A stretch of 57,931 nt of DNA. Origin: Phaeodactylibacter sp. (GTDB taxonomy: Bacteria; Bacteroidota; Bacteroidia; Chitinophagales; Saprospiraceae). The DNA lies in assembly GCA_024102975.1 (NCBI GenBank), contig JAGFJD010000319.1:1-57931 (forward strand), given 5' to 3'. Made by a program: the position numbers and the translations under genes. Below, piece by piece: positions 45,302 to 53,371 of this stretch (position 1 is the stretch's first letter; every line of letters starts with the position of its first letter). A model generated the notes under the pieces. It was not told where the DNA came from and ran no database searches. It was given only the letters and a program-made list of their open reading frames with translations.

Positions 45302-47095
45302 ATGATTTCGAAATCTTCCATTTGGAACAACCCCTACCTTTCCCTTTTGCGCACGGCCTGGACCTACGCCCGCGGGCAGCGGCGCCGGTACCTGCTCATC
45401 TACAGCCTGTTCCTGCTCAGCAACATCATCATGGCCCTATTTCCTGTTCTCTGGGGCGTATTCATCAACGAAATCCAGAAGCAGGGCATGAATATCCTGC
45501 GCTCAGCCTGGATGTATGCCGGCGCTTACATCCTGCTGCGTTTTCTCGACTGGGTATTCCACGGCCCGGCCCGCATCCTGGAGCGCAACCTGGCTTTCGA
45601 CCTGAGCCGCAACTTCCTGCAGGAGCTCTACCACAAAGCGCTGCACCTGCCGGTCAGGTGGCATCAGGACCACCACAGCGGGGCGACCATCAACCGCATC
45701 CGGAAAGCTTATGAGGCCCTGCGGGACTTTTTCGATGCCGGGTTCATGTACCTGAAGACTTTCCTGAGCTTTGCCTTTTCCTTCGGAGCGATGATCTACT
45801 TTTCTCCGCTCTTCGGCAGCATAGCGGCGGTGATGGGGGCCGGGGTCATCTACCTGTTGTTGAAATTCGACAAACCCTTCATCGCCGCCTCCCGCGAGGT
45901 CAACGAAAAGGAGCACGTCGTTTCGTCCACCCTGTTCGACAGCCTTTCCAACATCATAACGGTGATCACCCTGCGCCTGGAAAAGCGGATGGAAAAGGGC
46001 CTTTCCGGGCGCGTGATGGACATCCTGTCGCCGTTTCGCCGCAAGATCATGGTCAACGAGTGGAAATGGTTCACCATGGAAATTTGCGTGGCCATGATCT
46101 ACGGCGTGATCCTCGTGGGTTATGTCTATCAGAACTGGATACCGGGCGAGACCTTCCTCATCGGCACCCTGGTGACGCTGATGGCTTATGTAGAACGGTT
46201 TACGGGCGTCTTCCACGGCATGGCCTGGCAGTACACCCAGATTGTCCGCTACGATACGGATGTAAAGACCGCGCAGAACATCATCGACGCCTACAGCCGC
46301 CATCACCGGCCGGATTCGGACCAGCGCCTTGCGGAAAACTGGAGCCGCCTGGACCTGCGCCAGCTCAACTTTATCCACAACCAGGGGCCGGAATGGGTGG
46401 AGAAACCGCAGGGCCTATACGATGTGAACATCAGCCTGCAGCGCGGCAAGCGCATCGCCCTGATCGGCGAGAGCGGCAGCGGCAAGAGCACGCTGATGGC
46501 CATCCTCCGGGGCCTCTATCCGCCGGCGCCGGGCCTGCAGTTGCTGGTGGACGGCGAACCGGTGCCGGATATCAGCCGCATTTCCAGCCTGGTAACCCTC
46601 TTCCCGCAGGAGCCGGAGATATTCGAAAATACGATCGAATACAATATCACCCTTGGCCTGCCCTTTGGGGCCGACGAAGTGCAGAAGGTCTGCCGGGCCG
46701 CTCATTTTGACGGCGTGATCGAACAACTGCCGAACGGGCTGCAATCCAGCATTAAAGAAAAGGGCGTCAACCTCTCCGGCGGGCAGAAACAGCGCCTGGC
46801 CCTGGCGCGCGGCATCCTTGCCGCCCGCGACAGCGGTATCATCCTGATGGATGAGCCGACCAGCAGCGTGGACCCCAAAACGGAGATGGAGATTTACGAG
46901 CGCCTGTTCGTGGAGTTCCGGGATAAGGCCGTTGTGTCCTCCCTGCACCGCCTGCACCTGCTGAGCTGCTTCGACTACGTCTACGTCCTGGAAAACGGGC
47001 GGGTAGCAGACGAGGGAGACTTCGAGTCCCTGCGCGCCAACAGCCCGGTTTTTCAGGCGCTCTGGCGGCACCAGGAGGAGCGGGTGGCAGGTTAG
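45302..47095 (+). CDS. ABC exporter, fused membrane and ATPase domains
   Basis: 597 residues from the ATG at 45302. Six-helix membrane domain (about 30-310; YLLIYSLFLLSNIIMALFPV, AYILLRFLDWVFHG) followed by the nucleotide-binding domain: Walker A GESGSGKSTL near 389, Q-loop LFPQEPEIFE, signature LSGGQKQRLALARG, Walker B GIILMDEPTSS and H-loop SSLHRLHLL. Homodimeric half-transporter for lipid, drug or peptide export. Its stop overlaps by 4 nt the stop of the convergent FkbM gene. Confidence 0.92.
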   Translation: MISKSSIWNNPYLSLLRTAWTYARGQRRRYLLIYSLFLLSNIIMALFPVLWGVFINEIQKQGMNILRSAWMYAGAYILLRFLDWVFHGPARILERNLAFDLSRNFLQELYHKALHLPVRWHQDHHSGATINRIRKAYEALRDFFDAGFMYLKTFLSFAFSFGAMIYFSPLFGSIAAVMGAGVIYLLLKFDKPFIAASREVNEKEHVVSSTLFDSLSNIITVITLRLEKRMEKGLSGRVMDILSPFRRKIMVNEWKWFTMEICVAMIYGVILVGYVYQNWIPGETFLIGTLVTLMAYVERFTGVFHGMAWQYTQIVRYDTDVKTAQNIIDAYSRHHRPDSDQRLAENWSRLDLRQLNFIHNQGPEWVEKPQGLYDVNISLQRGKRIALIGESGSGKSTLMAILRGLYPPAPGLQLLVDGEPVPDISRISSLVTLFPQEPEIFENTIEYNITLGLPFGADEVQKVCRAAHFDGVIEQLPNGLQSSIKEKGVNLSGGQKQRLALARGILAARDSGIILMDEPTSSVDPKTEMEIYERLFVEFRDKAVVSSLHRLHLLSCFDYVYVLENGRVADEGDFESLRANSPVFQALWRHQEERVAG

Positions 47096-48030
47096 TGCTT
47101 TGGGGTTGGGCAAAAAGGTTGAAATACGATATTATCCGAATCCAGCCCCTTTCTTTTCAGGTAAGCTTCGATATCAGGGCAGGCTTCCAGGGTGCCGTCT
47201 TCCCGGATACAACAGGGCTGCCATCCGTTTTCCGCCAGCCGGCCCGCCGCTTGCCGGTGGCTGTCGTTATGCCGTTCCGGGGCCAGATATTCCATGGCCA
47301 GCCACCGGGCTTCGGGGCGGCGCAGCCAGCGCACCAGGCCGGCGGCAACCTGCGCCTCCGCGCCCTCTACGTCGATTTTGATGAACTGCGGGAAGCAGTT
47401 CCTTTCTTCCAACAATTCGTCCATGGGGTAAGCCGGCACTTCTACTGCCCGGGGGGTAATGCCCCGGCGCCAGGCCGCCTCCCCGAACTGGTCTTTTTCC
47501 AGGGTATTGTATTCTGAATACAGAGGCGGGAACTCGTAAAAAGTGGCTGTGCCCCGGACGTCGCTGGCGGCTGCCCGGACGGCCTCGATGGCAGGATGGC
47601 CGGCGATGTTGCGCTTCAGGGCCTCAAAAGTATCCCCTGCCGCTTCGACCGCAATTACCCGGCCTGCGGTGCCCGCCAGGGCTGCCCCCAGGCGGCTGAA
47701 AAAGCCGAAGTGGGCGCCTACGTCCAGCAGGGCCATTCCCTCCCCGATATGCCGTATCATAAACCGGGCCAGCCGGATCTCCGACTCGTGGGACTTGGCG
47801 CCCAGCAGGTATATGTCGAGCCCGGCGGGCAACCCTACTTCCAGGACCCCGCCAAAGAAGAGGGGGGCGTTTCGCTTCAGGCGGCGCATCCCAAGGGGAT
47901 AAAGCAGTTTGCTGTGGATCATGCCCAGGACATAACGCCCGCGGGCGAAGGCCAGGCGGCGCAGGTGGCTGCCCCGGGCCGCCCGGTCGGCGTCGGCCAG
48001 CGCCTGAAGGTATGCCTGCTGCTTATGCAT
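47092..48030 (-). CDS. FkbM-family methyltransferase
   Basis: 312 residues. SAM-binding motif LLDVGAHFGFFSRLGAALAG (motif I) with the acidic VIAVEAAGDTFEALKRN strand, and the FkbM hallmark FIKIDVEGAEAQVAAGLVRW near 220-240. Such enzymes O-methylate sugars in glycans and polysaccharides. Last gene of the minus-strand polysaccharide operon, overlapping the O-antigen-ligase-type gene by 8 nt (translational coupling). Converges on the ABC exporter with a 4-nt overlap of stops. Confidence 0.88.
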   Translation of the reverse strand: MHKQQAYLQALADADRAARGSHLRRLAFARGRYVLGMIHSKLLYPLGMRRLKRNAPLFFGGVLEVGLPAGLDIYLLGAKSHESEIRLARFMIRHIGEGMALLDVGAHFGFFSRLGAALAGTAGRVIAVEAAGDTFEALKRNIAGHPAIEAVRAAASDVRGTATFYEFPPLYSEYNTLEKDQFGEAAWRRGITPRAVEVPAYPMDELLEERNCFPQFIKIDVEGAEAQVAAGLVRWLRRPEARWLAMEYLAPERHNDSHRQAAGRLAENGWQPCCIREDGTLEACPDIEAYLKRKGLDSDNIVFQPFCPTPKH

Positions 48031-49483
48031 CGGCCGCTTGGGTTTGCTGCCGCAGATCCATATTGATGAGCAGGGCCAGGTTCATAAAAAAGAAAGGGCC
48101 GACCTTGTCCGTTTCGATCAGGTCATTGATGATGAGCAGGGAAAGGATGATAACCAGCGACAAAAGCGCCATCATGATGATATGCCGGCCTTTCTCCGTC
48201 CGCTCCCGGTGGTAAATCACTTCCCCCCGGATCAGCGCGTAAGCCGACAGCAACAGGAAGAAAAACAAACCGGGCAGGCCCTGCTCGGCCAGGGTCATCA
48301 GGTAATAACTGTGGATGCCTGATTTGTCGGGGTTGTCGCTGACATACGTCTGGAAGCTGGTGACGGTGTAGGACTTGTAATAGTTGTAAAAGTTGCCGGG
48401 GCCGAAGCCGAAAACGGGCCGTTCAGCGCCCATGTGAAAACCGGCGACCCAGCGATAGACGCGCTCCATGGTAGAAATGTCTTCCCCGGTATAGGTGGCC
48501 TGGAGCAGGTTGTTGAAATCCTGGTGAGAGACGGTGGTCTCGTAGTTCGGAGCATAGTCCAGGTAACGGTTGTTGTAGGCCATGAGGGCTACCAAACCGA
48601 GGACGCCCGCCAGGGCCAGCAGCAGGATGTACCGGGTGAGGCGGTAGCGGATGGCGTAAAAAGCGCCGATGGCAATGACGGCCGACACGTAGGCGGCCCG
48701 GGTGTACGAAAGCTGTATGGCGAGCAGCAGGACTGCCAGGCTGATGCTGAGTAACCACCAGGTGCGGCTGTAAGCCGGATACCACTTCCTGAAATACCAG
48801 ATGAAGGGCAGGAAAACGACAATTATGGAAGCGTAGGCCACGTGATTGCGGTAAAAGGGGTGAAGTACCCGGTACACGTCGGCAAAGGAGAACCCATAGG
48901 TGGCATGGCGGGCCATGACCACCAGCACGGTAAGCAGGAGGGTGGAAAAGACCGCCCAGAAAAACTGGCGGATGTCGCGTTCGCCGTCGAGCAGATGAGC
49001 CGCCAGGAAGAAGAAGGTGGCCACATACCACGTCTTGGCCAGCAGGAATTTTACAGAAACGACCCATTCCTGGGAATGGATAGCCACCACCACAAGCCAG
49101 GCCAGGTGCAAAAACAGCAACAGCGTGATGGGGTGCCGAACGAAACGCCCGTCAACTTCCTTTCCGTGGCGCACCATATAGGCCAGGCCAACCAGCATGA
49201 GCCCGATCATCAGCGGCTCGGTAGGCAGGTCTGTGCCCAGCCCGTTGGGCAATACCAGCTCGGTGGACAGAGGGATACAGGCCAGCAGCAGCAGGAATGT
49301 TTTCCTGAAATCGACAATGGTCAGATAGGCAACCAGCAGGAAAGCCGGTATTCCCGCCAGAAAATACAGCTCCGAGGCAACGCCCGCAAAGAGGCAAAGC
49401 AGCAATACTGCCGCAAACACCCGAAAGAGAAAGAGGGAGGCATCGGAAGTGTCCAGCAGTTGCGTCAGCTTACTTCGCATCAT
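48023..49483 (-). CDS. O-antigen ligase/polymerase-type membrane protein (Wzy/WaaL family)
   Basis: 486 residues with about ten to twelve hydrophobic helices and a large loop near 315-385 (YAPNYETTVSHQDFNNLLQA ... PVFGFGPGNFYNYY) carrying the GxGxxN-type motif seen in O-antigen ligase/polymerase proteins. It would polymerise or ligate lipid-linked repeat units at the periplasmic face. Overlaps the upstream Wzz-like gene by 14 nt and the FkbM gene by 8 nt, so the three are translated from one message. Confidence 0.88.
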   Translation of the reverse strand: MMRSKLTQLLDTSDASLFLFRVFAAVLLLCLFAGVASELYFLAGIPAFLLVAYLTIVDFRKTFLLLLACIPLSTELVLPNGLGTDLPTEPLMIGLMLVGLAYMVRHGKEVDGRFVRHPITLLLFLHLAWLVVVAIHSQEWVVSVKFLLAKTWYVATFFFLAAHLLDGERDIRQFFWAVFSTLLLTVLVVMARHATYGFSFADVYRVLHPFYRNHVAYASIIVVFLPFIWYFRKWYPAYSRTWWLLSISLAVLLLAIQLSYTRAAYVSAVIAIGAFYAIRYRLTRYILLLALAGVLGLVALMAYNNRYLDYAPNYETTVSHQDFNNLLQATYTGEDISTMERVYRWVAGFHMGAERPVFGFGPGNFYNYYKSYTVTSFQTYVSDNPDKSGIHSYYLMTLAEQGLPGLFFFLLLSAYALIRGEVIYHRERTEKGRHIIMMALLSLVIILSLLIINDLIETDKVGPFFFMNLALLINMDLRQQTQAADA

Positions 49484-50573
49484 AAATCTCCCTCCAGTTT
49501 ATATCTTTATAGGTGTCGAAAAGCAGTACGCCGATCAGGCTGAACAGGAAGGCAATGGCCGTTGCCGCCAGGACGATGATGCTGCGCCTGGGGCGCGATT
49601 TGACGACCGGAATGCGGGCCTCTTCGACAATGACCATGGTGGGGATGATGGTGTTATAAGTAGCCAGGACCTGTTTCAGCCGCTCTTTGTCGAAGCTCAG
49701 CGTCTGGTTGGCAGACAGGTACTGCCGCTCGATGATGCCGAACTGAGAGAGGCCCAGGTTGAGGCGGGCCATTTTTTCCTGCAGGCTTTTATGTTCTTCT
49801 TCCAGGCCCCTGACGTTGGCCTGCAGCAGGCGGATGGTGTCCTGCGGGATGCCTTTGGTTTCCTTTAAAGCTTCCAGCTTGGCGCGGCTGCGCACCATCA
49901 GTGCCTCGGCCTCGGAAAGCTGGGTAGGCAAGGCTTCCGTCTGCCCTACGATGTTGAAGATGCCGTATTGTTCGCGCAGCATGTTCATACTGTCGCTCAG
50001 GCGATCCAACTGCTCTTCCTTGGCCTTGATGTTCTCTTCATAAGATTCTATGGTTTTTCCCAGGCCTTTCTGGATCAGGTGCCGGGCAACCTCGTCGATC
50101 CTTTCCCGGGCAGTGTTGGCTATGCGGGCTGCCAGCTCCCGGTCTTTGTCTTCAACAGACAATTCTACGGCATCCCTTTTGGTTTTGGTGACCTCATACA
50201 GGCTGCGGAACTTCTCCTGAACTTTGAAAGCCGCGCGGGGATGATCCGGATTGATATTATAGTGTTCGTATAAATTGAAGGAGTCGATCAGGAAACTGAC
50301 CAGCTCGTTGGATTCGGCGATGGTCATCAGGCGGTCGATGTCATTTTCGTTGCCGTAGTAATCGCTTCGGGTCTGTCCGCCGCCGTACAGGTTTTCCACC
50401 GTTGCCTGGTCGGGACTGACGGCGAGGAAAACGGTCGTTGCCTTATAATAGTTGGGAAGCAACAGCGTGATGACCACAGTGCCCAGGCCGGCGGCCAGGC
50501 AGACATAAAAGATGGGCTTTTTCCACCTGAAGAGGGTCTTCAGTACGTCGATCAGATTATCGTTGTTCTTCAT
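49470..50573 (-). CDS. Wzz-type polysaccharide chain-length/co-polymerase protein
   Basis: 367 residues. N-terminal membrane helix (PIFYVCLAAGLGTVVITLLL), periplasmic region with long coiled coils (about 170-300: ENIKAKEEQLDRLSDSMNML; QANVRGLEEEHKSLQEKMAR), the GNVR-like LGLSQFGIIERQYLSANQTL and proline-flanked second helix (PVVKSRPRRSIIVLAATAIAFLF). No tyrosine-kinase domain is attached. It sets the chain length of exported glycan. It lies upstream of the polymerase gene with an overlap. Confidence 0.88.
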   Translation of the reverse strand: MKNNDNLIDVLKTLFRWKKPIFYVCLAAGLGTVVITLLLPNYYKATTVFLAVSPDQATVENLYGGGQTRSDYYGNENDIDRLMTIAESNELVSFLIDSFNLYEHYNINPDHPRAAFKVQEKFRSLYEVTKTKRDAVELSVEDKDRELAARIANTARERIDEVARHLIQKGLGKTIESYEENIKAKEEQLDRLSDSMNMLREQYGIFNIVGQTEALPTQLSEAEALMVRSRAKLEALKETKGIPQDTIRLLQANVRGLEEEHKSLQEKMARLNLGLSQFGIIERQYLSANQTLSFDKERLKQVLATYNTIIPTMVIVEEARIPVVKSRPRRSIIVLAATAIAFLFSLIGVLLFDTYKDINWREIYDAK

Positions 50574-50722
50574 CGCTATTTTCCTGTGCGTTTGGACCGG
50601 GGAAGCCCGGCGAGCGTGTTGCCCGCCCGTTCATGTTTTTTGCCTCCCATGAATAAACACCGCAAAAGTAAACCTTTGACGGTTCTTTTTAAACTTTTGA
50701 GCAATTGTTTGCTCTGGTGCGC

Positions 50723-52159
50723 CTACCTTCTCCACTGCGCCAGCCCCCGCACGTCCACCAATCCCAACATCAATGCAAATACTCCGCCGGCGGCCAGCGT
50801 CGCCAGGAAGCGCCACAGCCAGCCCGGCCCCGGACAGGATTGTATCAGGAGGCCGGCGGCCAAAGCCAGGGCCAGAAGGGCTGAAAAGCGAAAAATGGCG
50901 CCCCCTGTATTTCCCGGTTGCAGGAGGCGGTGGGCCAGGAGCAGTTCGCAGGCCAGTACGCCGAACTGGGTGATACAGGTGGCTATGGCGGCGCCTTCGG
51001 CCTTGTACCGGGGGATCAGCAGGAAATTGAGGACAACGTTGAACAAAAGGCTGGCAGCGAAGACGTAGTTCAGCTGCCGCAGGCTGTCGTTGGCCACCAG
51101 CAGCGTCCCGAAGATATAGGTACCGCAAACCGCAAAGAACCCGCCCATCAGATAGGCCAGCACCCGGCCGGAGTAAACCGAGCCGCTGTCGTACAGGGCG
51201 ATCATGATCTCTGTACGATAGAAAAAGATGCCGCAGAACAAAACCAGGGCACCGGCGCCAACCAGGCGGAAACTCAGCTGCGCCAGGCTGCCCACCGCCT
51301 CGCCCCGCCGGATCATTCCCGAAAAGATGGGCAACAACAGGCCGGCAAACAGAAAGCCGATCATGTTGCTGGCTTCGAAGAGCCGGAAGGCGGAGGCGTA
51401 AATGTCGGCCTCCACCTGTCCGTCCGGGAGCAAGCGCTCCACCATAACCCCGTCGATCCGGTTGTAGATGGAGGTCAGGAAAACCGCCAGCGCATAGGGA
51501 GCGCTCCGCCGGAGCAGCAATAAAAGGAATGGCCAGCGGAAGCGGAAGCGCAACGTGGGAAGCCGGCCGCGGATAACCCCGAATGCCAGCAGCGCCGTAG
51601 CGCTGAGGGCGAACGTATGCGCCCAGGCGAACCACTCGATCCGGAACGCCCCCCGGAACGGCGGTGCCCACAACAATACGCCGCATACCAGGATGAGCAG
51701 CAGGCGGTCCGTTACGGAAAGCAGGCTGTCCAGGCGGTACCTGCCCAGCCCGGATACGTTGGAGCGCAGGAAAAGCACCAGGGAATTCAGCACCTGGTTG
51801 ACAGCTATGATGGCCAGCAACGGCAGCACATCCAGGCCGTATCCGGCAAACCAGGCGGCGAGAAAGACCAGCAACAGGTACAGGGTGCCCAGCAGAGATT
51901 TCAGGATCAGGATATTGGGAAAGTACTTGCCCAGGAGGTGGTTGTACTGGGCGATGTTGCGGTTGTTGAAATTCTGTATGCCGAAGTCGTTGACGATCTG
52001 GAAGAGGAACGTGAAGTTGAACAGCGCAAAGTAGATGCCATAGTCCCCCACAGGCACCGTATTCTGTACCGTGCGGTCGATGCCGAACAGGTAGAACGGC
52101 TTGATCAGCAGGTTGACCGCCAGCAGGAAAATGATATTTATTAGAAATTCACGCTTCAT
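50723..52159 (-). CDS. Wzx-type oligosaccharide flippase (MOP superfamily)
   Basis: 478 residues from the ATG at 52159 (KREFLINIIFLLAVNLLIKP). Around twelve to fourteen membrane helices, family-typical PVGDYGIYFALFNFTFLFQI near 37 and YNRIDGVMVERLLPDGQVEA near 240 (loop with acidic/basic pair), GTLLVANDSLRQLNYVFAAS near 350. It moves undecaprenyl-linked repeat units across the inner membrane. First gene of the operon Wzx - Wzz - Wzy/WaaL - FkbM. A longer N-terminus encoded by GTGTAT words is rejected. Confidence 0.9.
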   Translation of the reverse strand: MKREFLINIIFLLAVNLLIKPFYLFGIDRTVQNTVPVGDYGIYFALFNFTFLFQIVNDFGIQNFNNRNIAQYNHLLGKYFPNILILKSLLGTLYLLLVFLAAWFAGYGLDVLPLLAIIAVNQVLNSLVLFLRSNVSGLGRYRLDSLLSVTDRLLLILVCGVLLWAPPFRGAFRIEWFAWAHTFALSATALLAFGVIRGRLPTLRFRFRWPFLLLLLRRSAPYALAVFLTSIYNRIDGVMVERLLPDGQVEADIYASAFRLFEASNMIGFLFAGLLLPIFSGMIRRGEAVGSLAQLSFRLVGAGALVLFCGIFFYRTEIMIALYDSGSVYSGRVLAYLMGGFFAVCGTYIFGTLLVANDSLRQLNYVFAASLLFNVVLNFLLIPRYKAEGAAIATCITQFGVLACELLLAHRLLQPGNTGGAIFRFSALLALALAAGLLIQSCPGPGWLWRFLATLAAGGVFALMLGLVDVRGLAQWRR

Positions 52160-52188
52160 CGGCGGGCGCGAAGATAGGGGTTTTAGAG

Positions 52189-52270
52189 TGTATGTGTGTA
52201 TCTGTGCATTCGTGTATATGTTATGCCTCTCCTGCAAATGCACGGACACCCAAATACGCGAATTTACACC
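52189..52270. repeat. GTGTAT/ATACAC word repeats between fdhD and the flippase gene
   Basis: GTGTATGTGTGTATCTGTGC words (52189-52208) and later GCACGGACACCCAAATACGC words face each other as an imperfect inverted repeat. The fdhD stop codon (52264) lies within the right-hand words. It resembles the other 3'-end word repeats in the window. Confidence 0.6.
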
Positions 52271-53130
52271 ACCACCCGTTCCGCTCCGCAGTACACATTG
52301 AAAGCCCGCCCCCGCAGGAAACCTACCAGCGTTATCCCGTACTCTTCTGCCAGTTCAACGGCCAGGCTCGAAGGAGCGCCCACTGCGGCCAGTACAGGGA
52401 TGCCCGCCATTACCGACTTCTGGACCAGTTCGAAGCTGAGCCGGCCGCTGAGCAGGATGGCGTTGCCGCGCAGCGGGATTTGCCCCTGCAGCAGGGCTGT
52501 GCCGATGAGCTTGTCCAACGCGTTATGCCGGCCTACGTCTTCCCGCATCATCAGCAACTCGCCCTGTGGAGTGAAGGCGGCGGCGGCGTGGATGCCTCCG
52601 GTGCATTCGAAGATGGCCTGTTCCTGCGATAATTTGTCCGGTAAGGATCGCAGCGTCCCGGCAGAAATCTCGGGGAAAGCGCGGCGGGGAAAATAACAGG
52701 AAGTGGAACGCACCATGTCGATGGAGGCCTTCCCGCACACGCCGCAACTGGAGGAGGTGTAAAAATGACGGTTCAGCTTATCAAAGTCCACGGGCAGTTC
52801 TTCGTCCAGTTCCACCAGGAGGATGTTCTCCCGGGCTTCCGGGGCCAGGGCCTGGCCCACGTGGCGCATGCCCCGGATATCTGAGGCTTTTCCGATGATG
52901 CCTTCCGTGAAGAGAAAGCCGGCGGCCAGCTCTTCGTCCTGCCCGGGGGTACGCATGGTGACGGCCAGGCTGCGGCTGTGGCGCTGCCCCTGCAGGCCAT
53001 AGGCAAGCTTGATCTCCAGAGGCTCTTCGCGCGCCAGCAGGTCGGTGCGCCCGTAGGATTCTCCTCCTTCCACGCGGGTCATTTCAACCTCGCGGATGCT
53101 TTTTCGGCTGTAATTCGCTGTCGCTGCCAC
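52264..53130 (-). CDS. fdhD: Formate dehydrogenase accessory sulfurtransferase FdhD
   Basis: 288 residues from the GTG at 53130, chosen because the conserved region begins right after (SIREVEMTRVEGGESYGRTDL); the ATG at the MTRV position would remove part of the first strand. It transfers sulfur from IscS-type desulfurases to the bis-MGD cofactor. The active-site cysteine pair is in YTSSSCGVCGKASIDM, and LLAREEPLEIKLAYG, EELAAGFLFTEGII, REDVGRHNALDKLIG are diagnostic. No formate dehydrogenase is in the window. The upstream gap contains a long G/C-rich leader. Confidence 0.93.
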   Translation of the reverse strand: MAATANYSRKSIREVEMTRVEGGESYGRTDLLAREEPLEIKLAYGLQGQRHSRSLAVTMRTPGQDEELAAGFLFTEGIIGKASDIRGMRHVGQALAPEARENILLVELDEELPVDFDKLNRHFYTSSSCGVCGKASIDMVRSTSCYFPRRAFPEISAGTLRSLPDKLSQEQAIFECTGGIHAAAAFTPQGELLMMREDVGRHNALDKLIGTALLQGQIPLRGNAILLSGRLSFELVQKSVMAGIPVLAAVGAPSSLAVELAEEYGITLVGFLRGRAFNVYCGAERVVV

Positions 53131-53330
53131 GATTTTTCTTTTAGCGTGAATGGCTAAAGCCTGCCTGCTCTCCTCTTCCCAGGGTAATCGAAGGGGAGTG
53201 CAGGCGGCATAAACATAATTTTGCCTGGCAGCCAAAACCGGCAGCCGGCTTTTTCGCGGCCCGGTAGGGGCCCTTGCTTTTTCAAATTGATCACCCTCCG
53301 GTTGCCGCCATGGACTCCTGGGGGGCACTC

Positions 53331-53338
53331 CAAATGTA
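53331..53338 (-). promoter_or_regulatory. -7 box (TACATTTG) upstream of fdhD, with a structured leader of about 190 nt
   Basis: TACATTTG on the minus strand fits the consensus; no clear TTG at -33. The transcribed leader (about 53325-53131) is rich in complementary G/C blocks (GGGCCCCTACCGGGCC, GCCGGCTGCCGG) that could fold. I do not recognise a known riboswitch; a molybdenum-cofactor link would be the obvious one to test. Confidence 0.35.
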
Positions 53339-53371
53339 CGCATTTTTTCGGCTTCCCACCCATCGCCGGCT

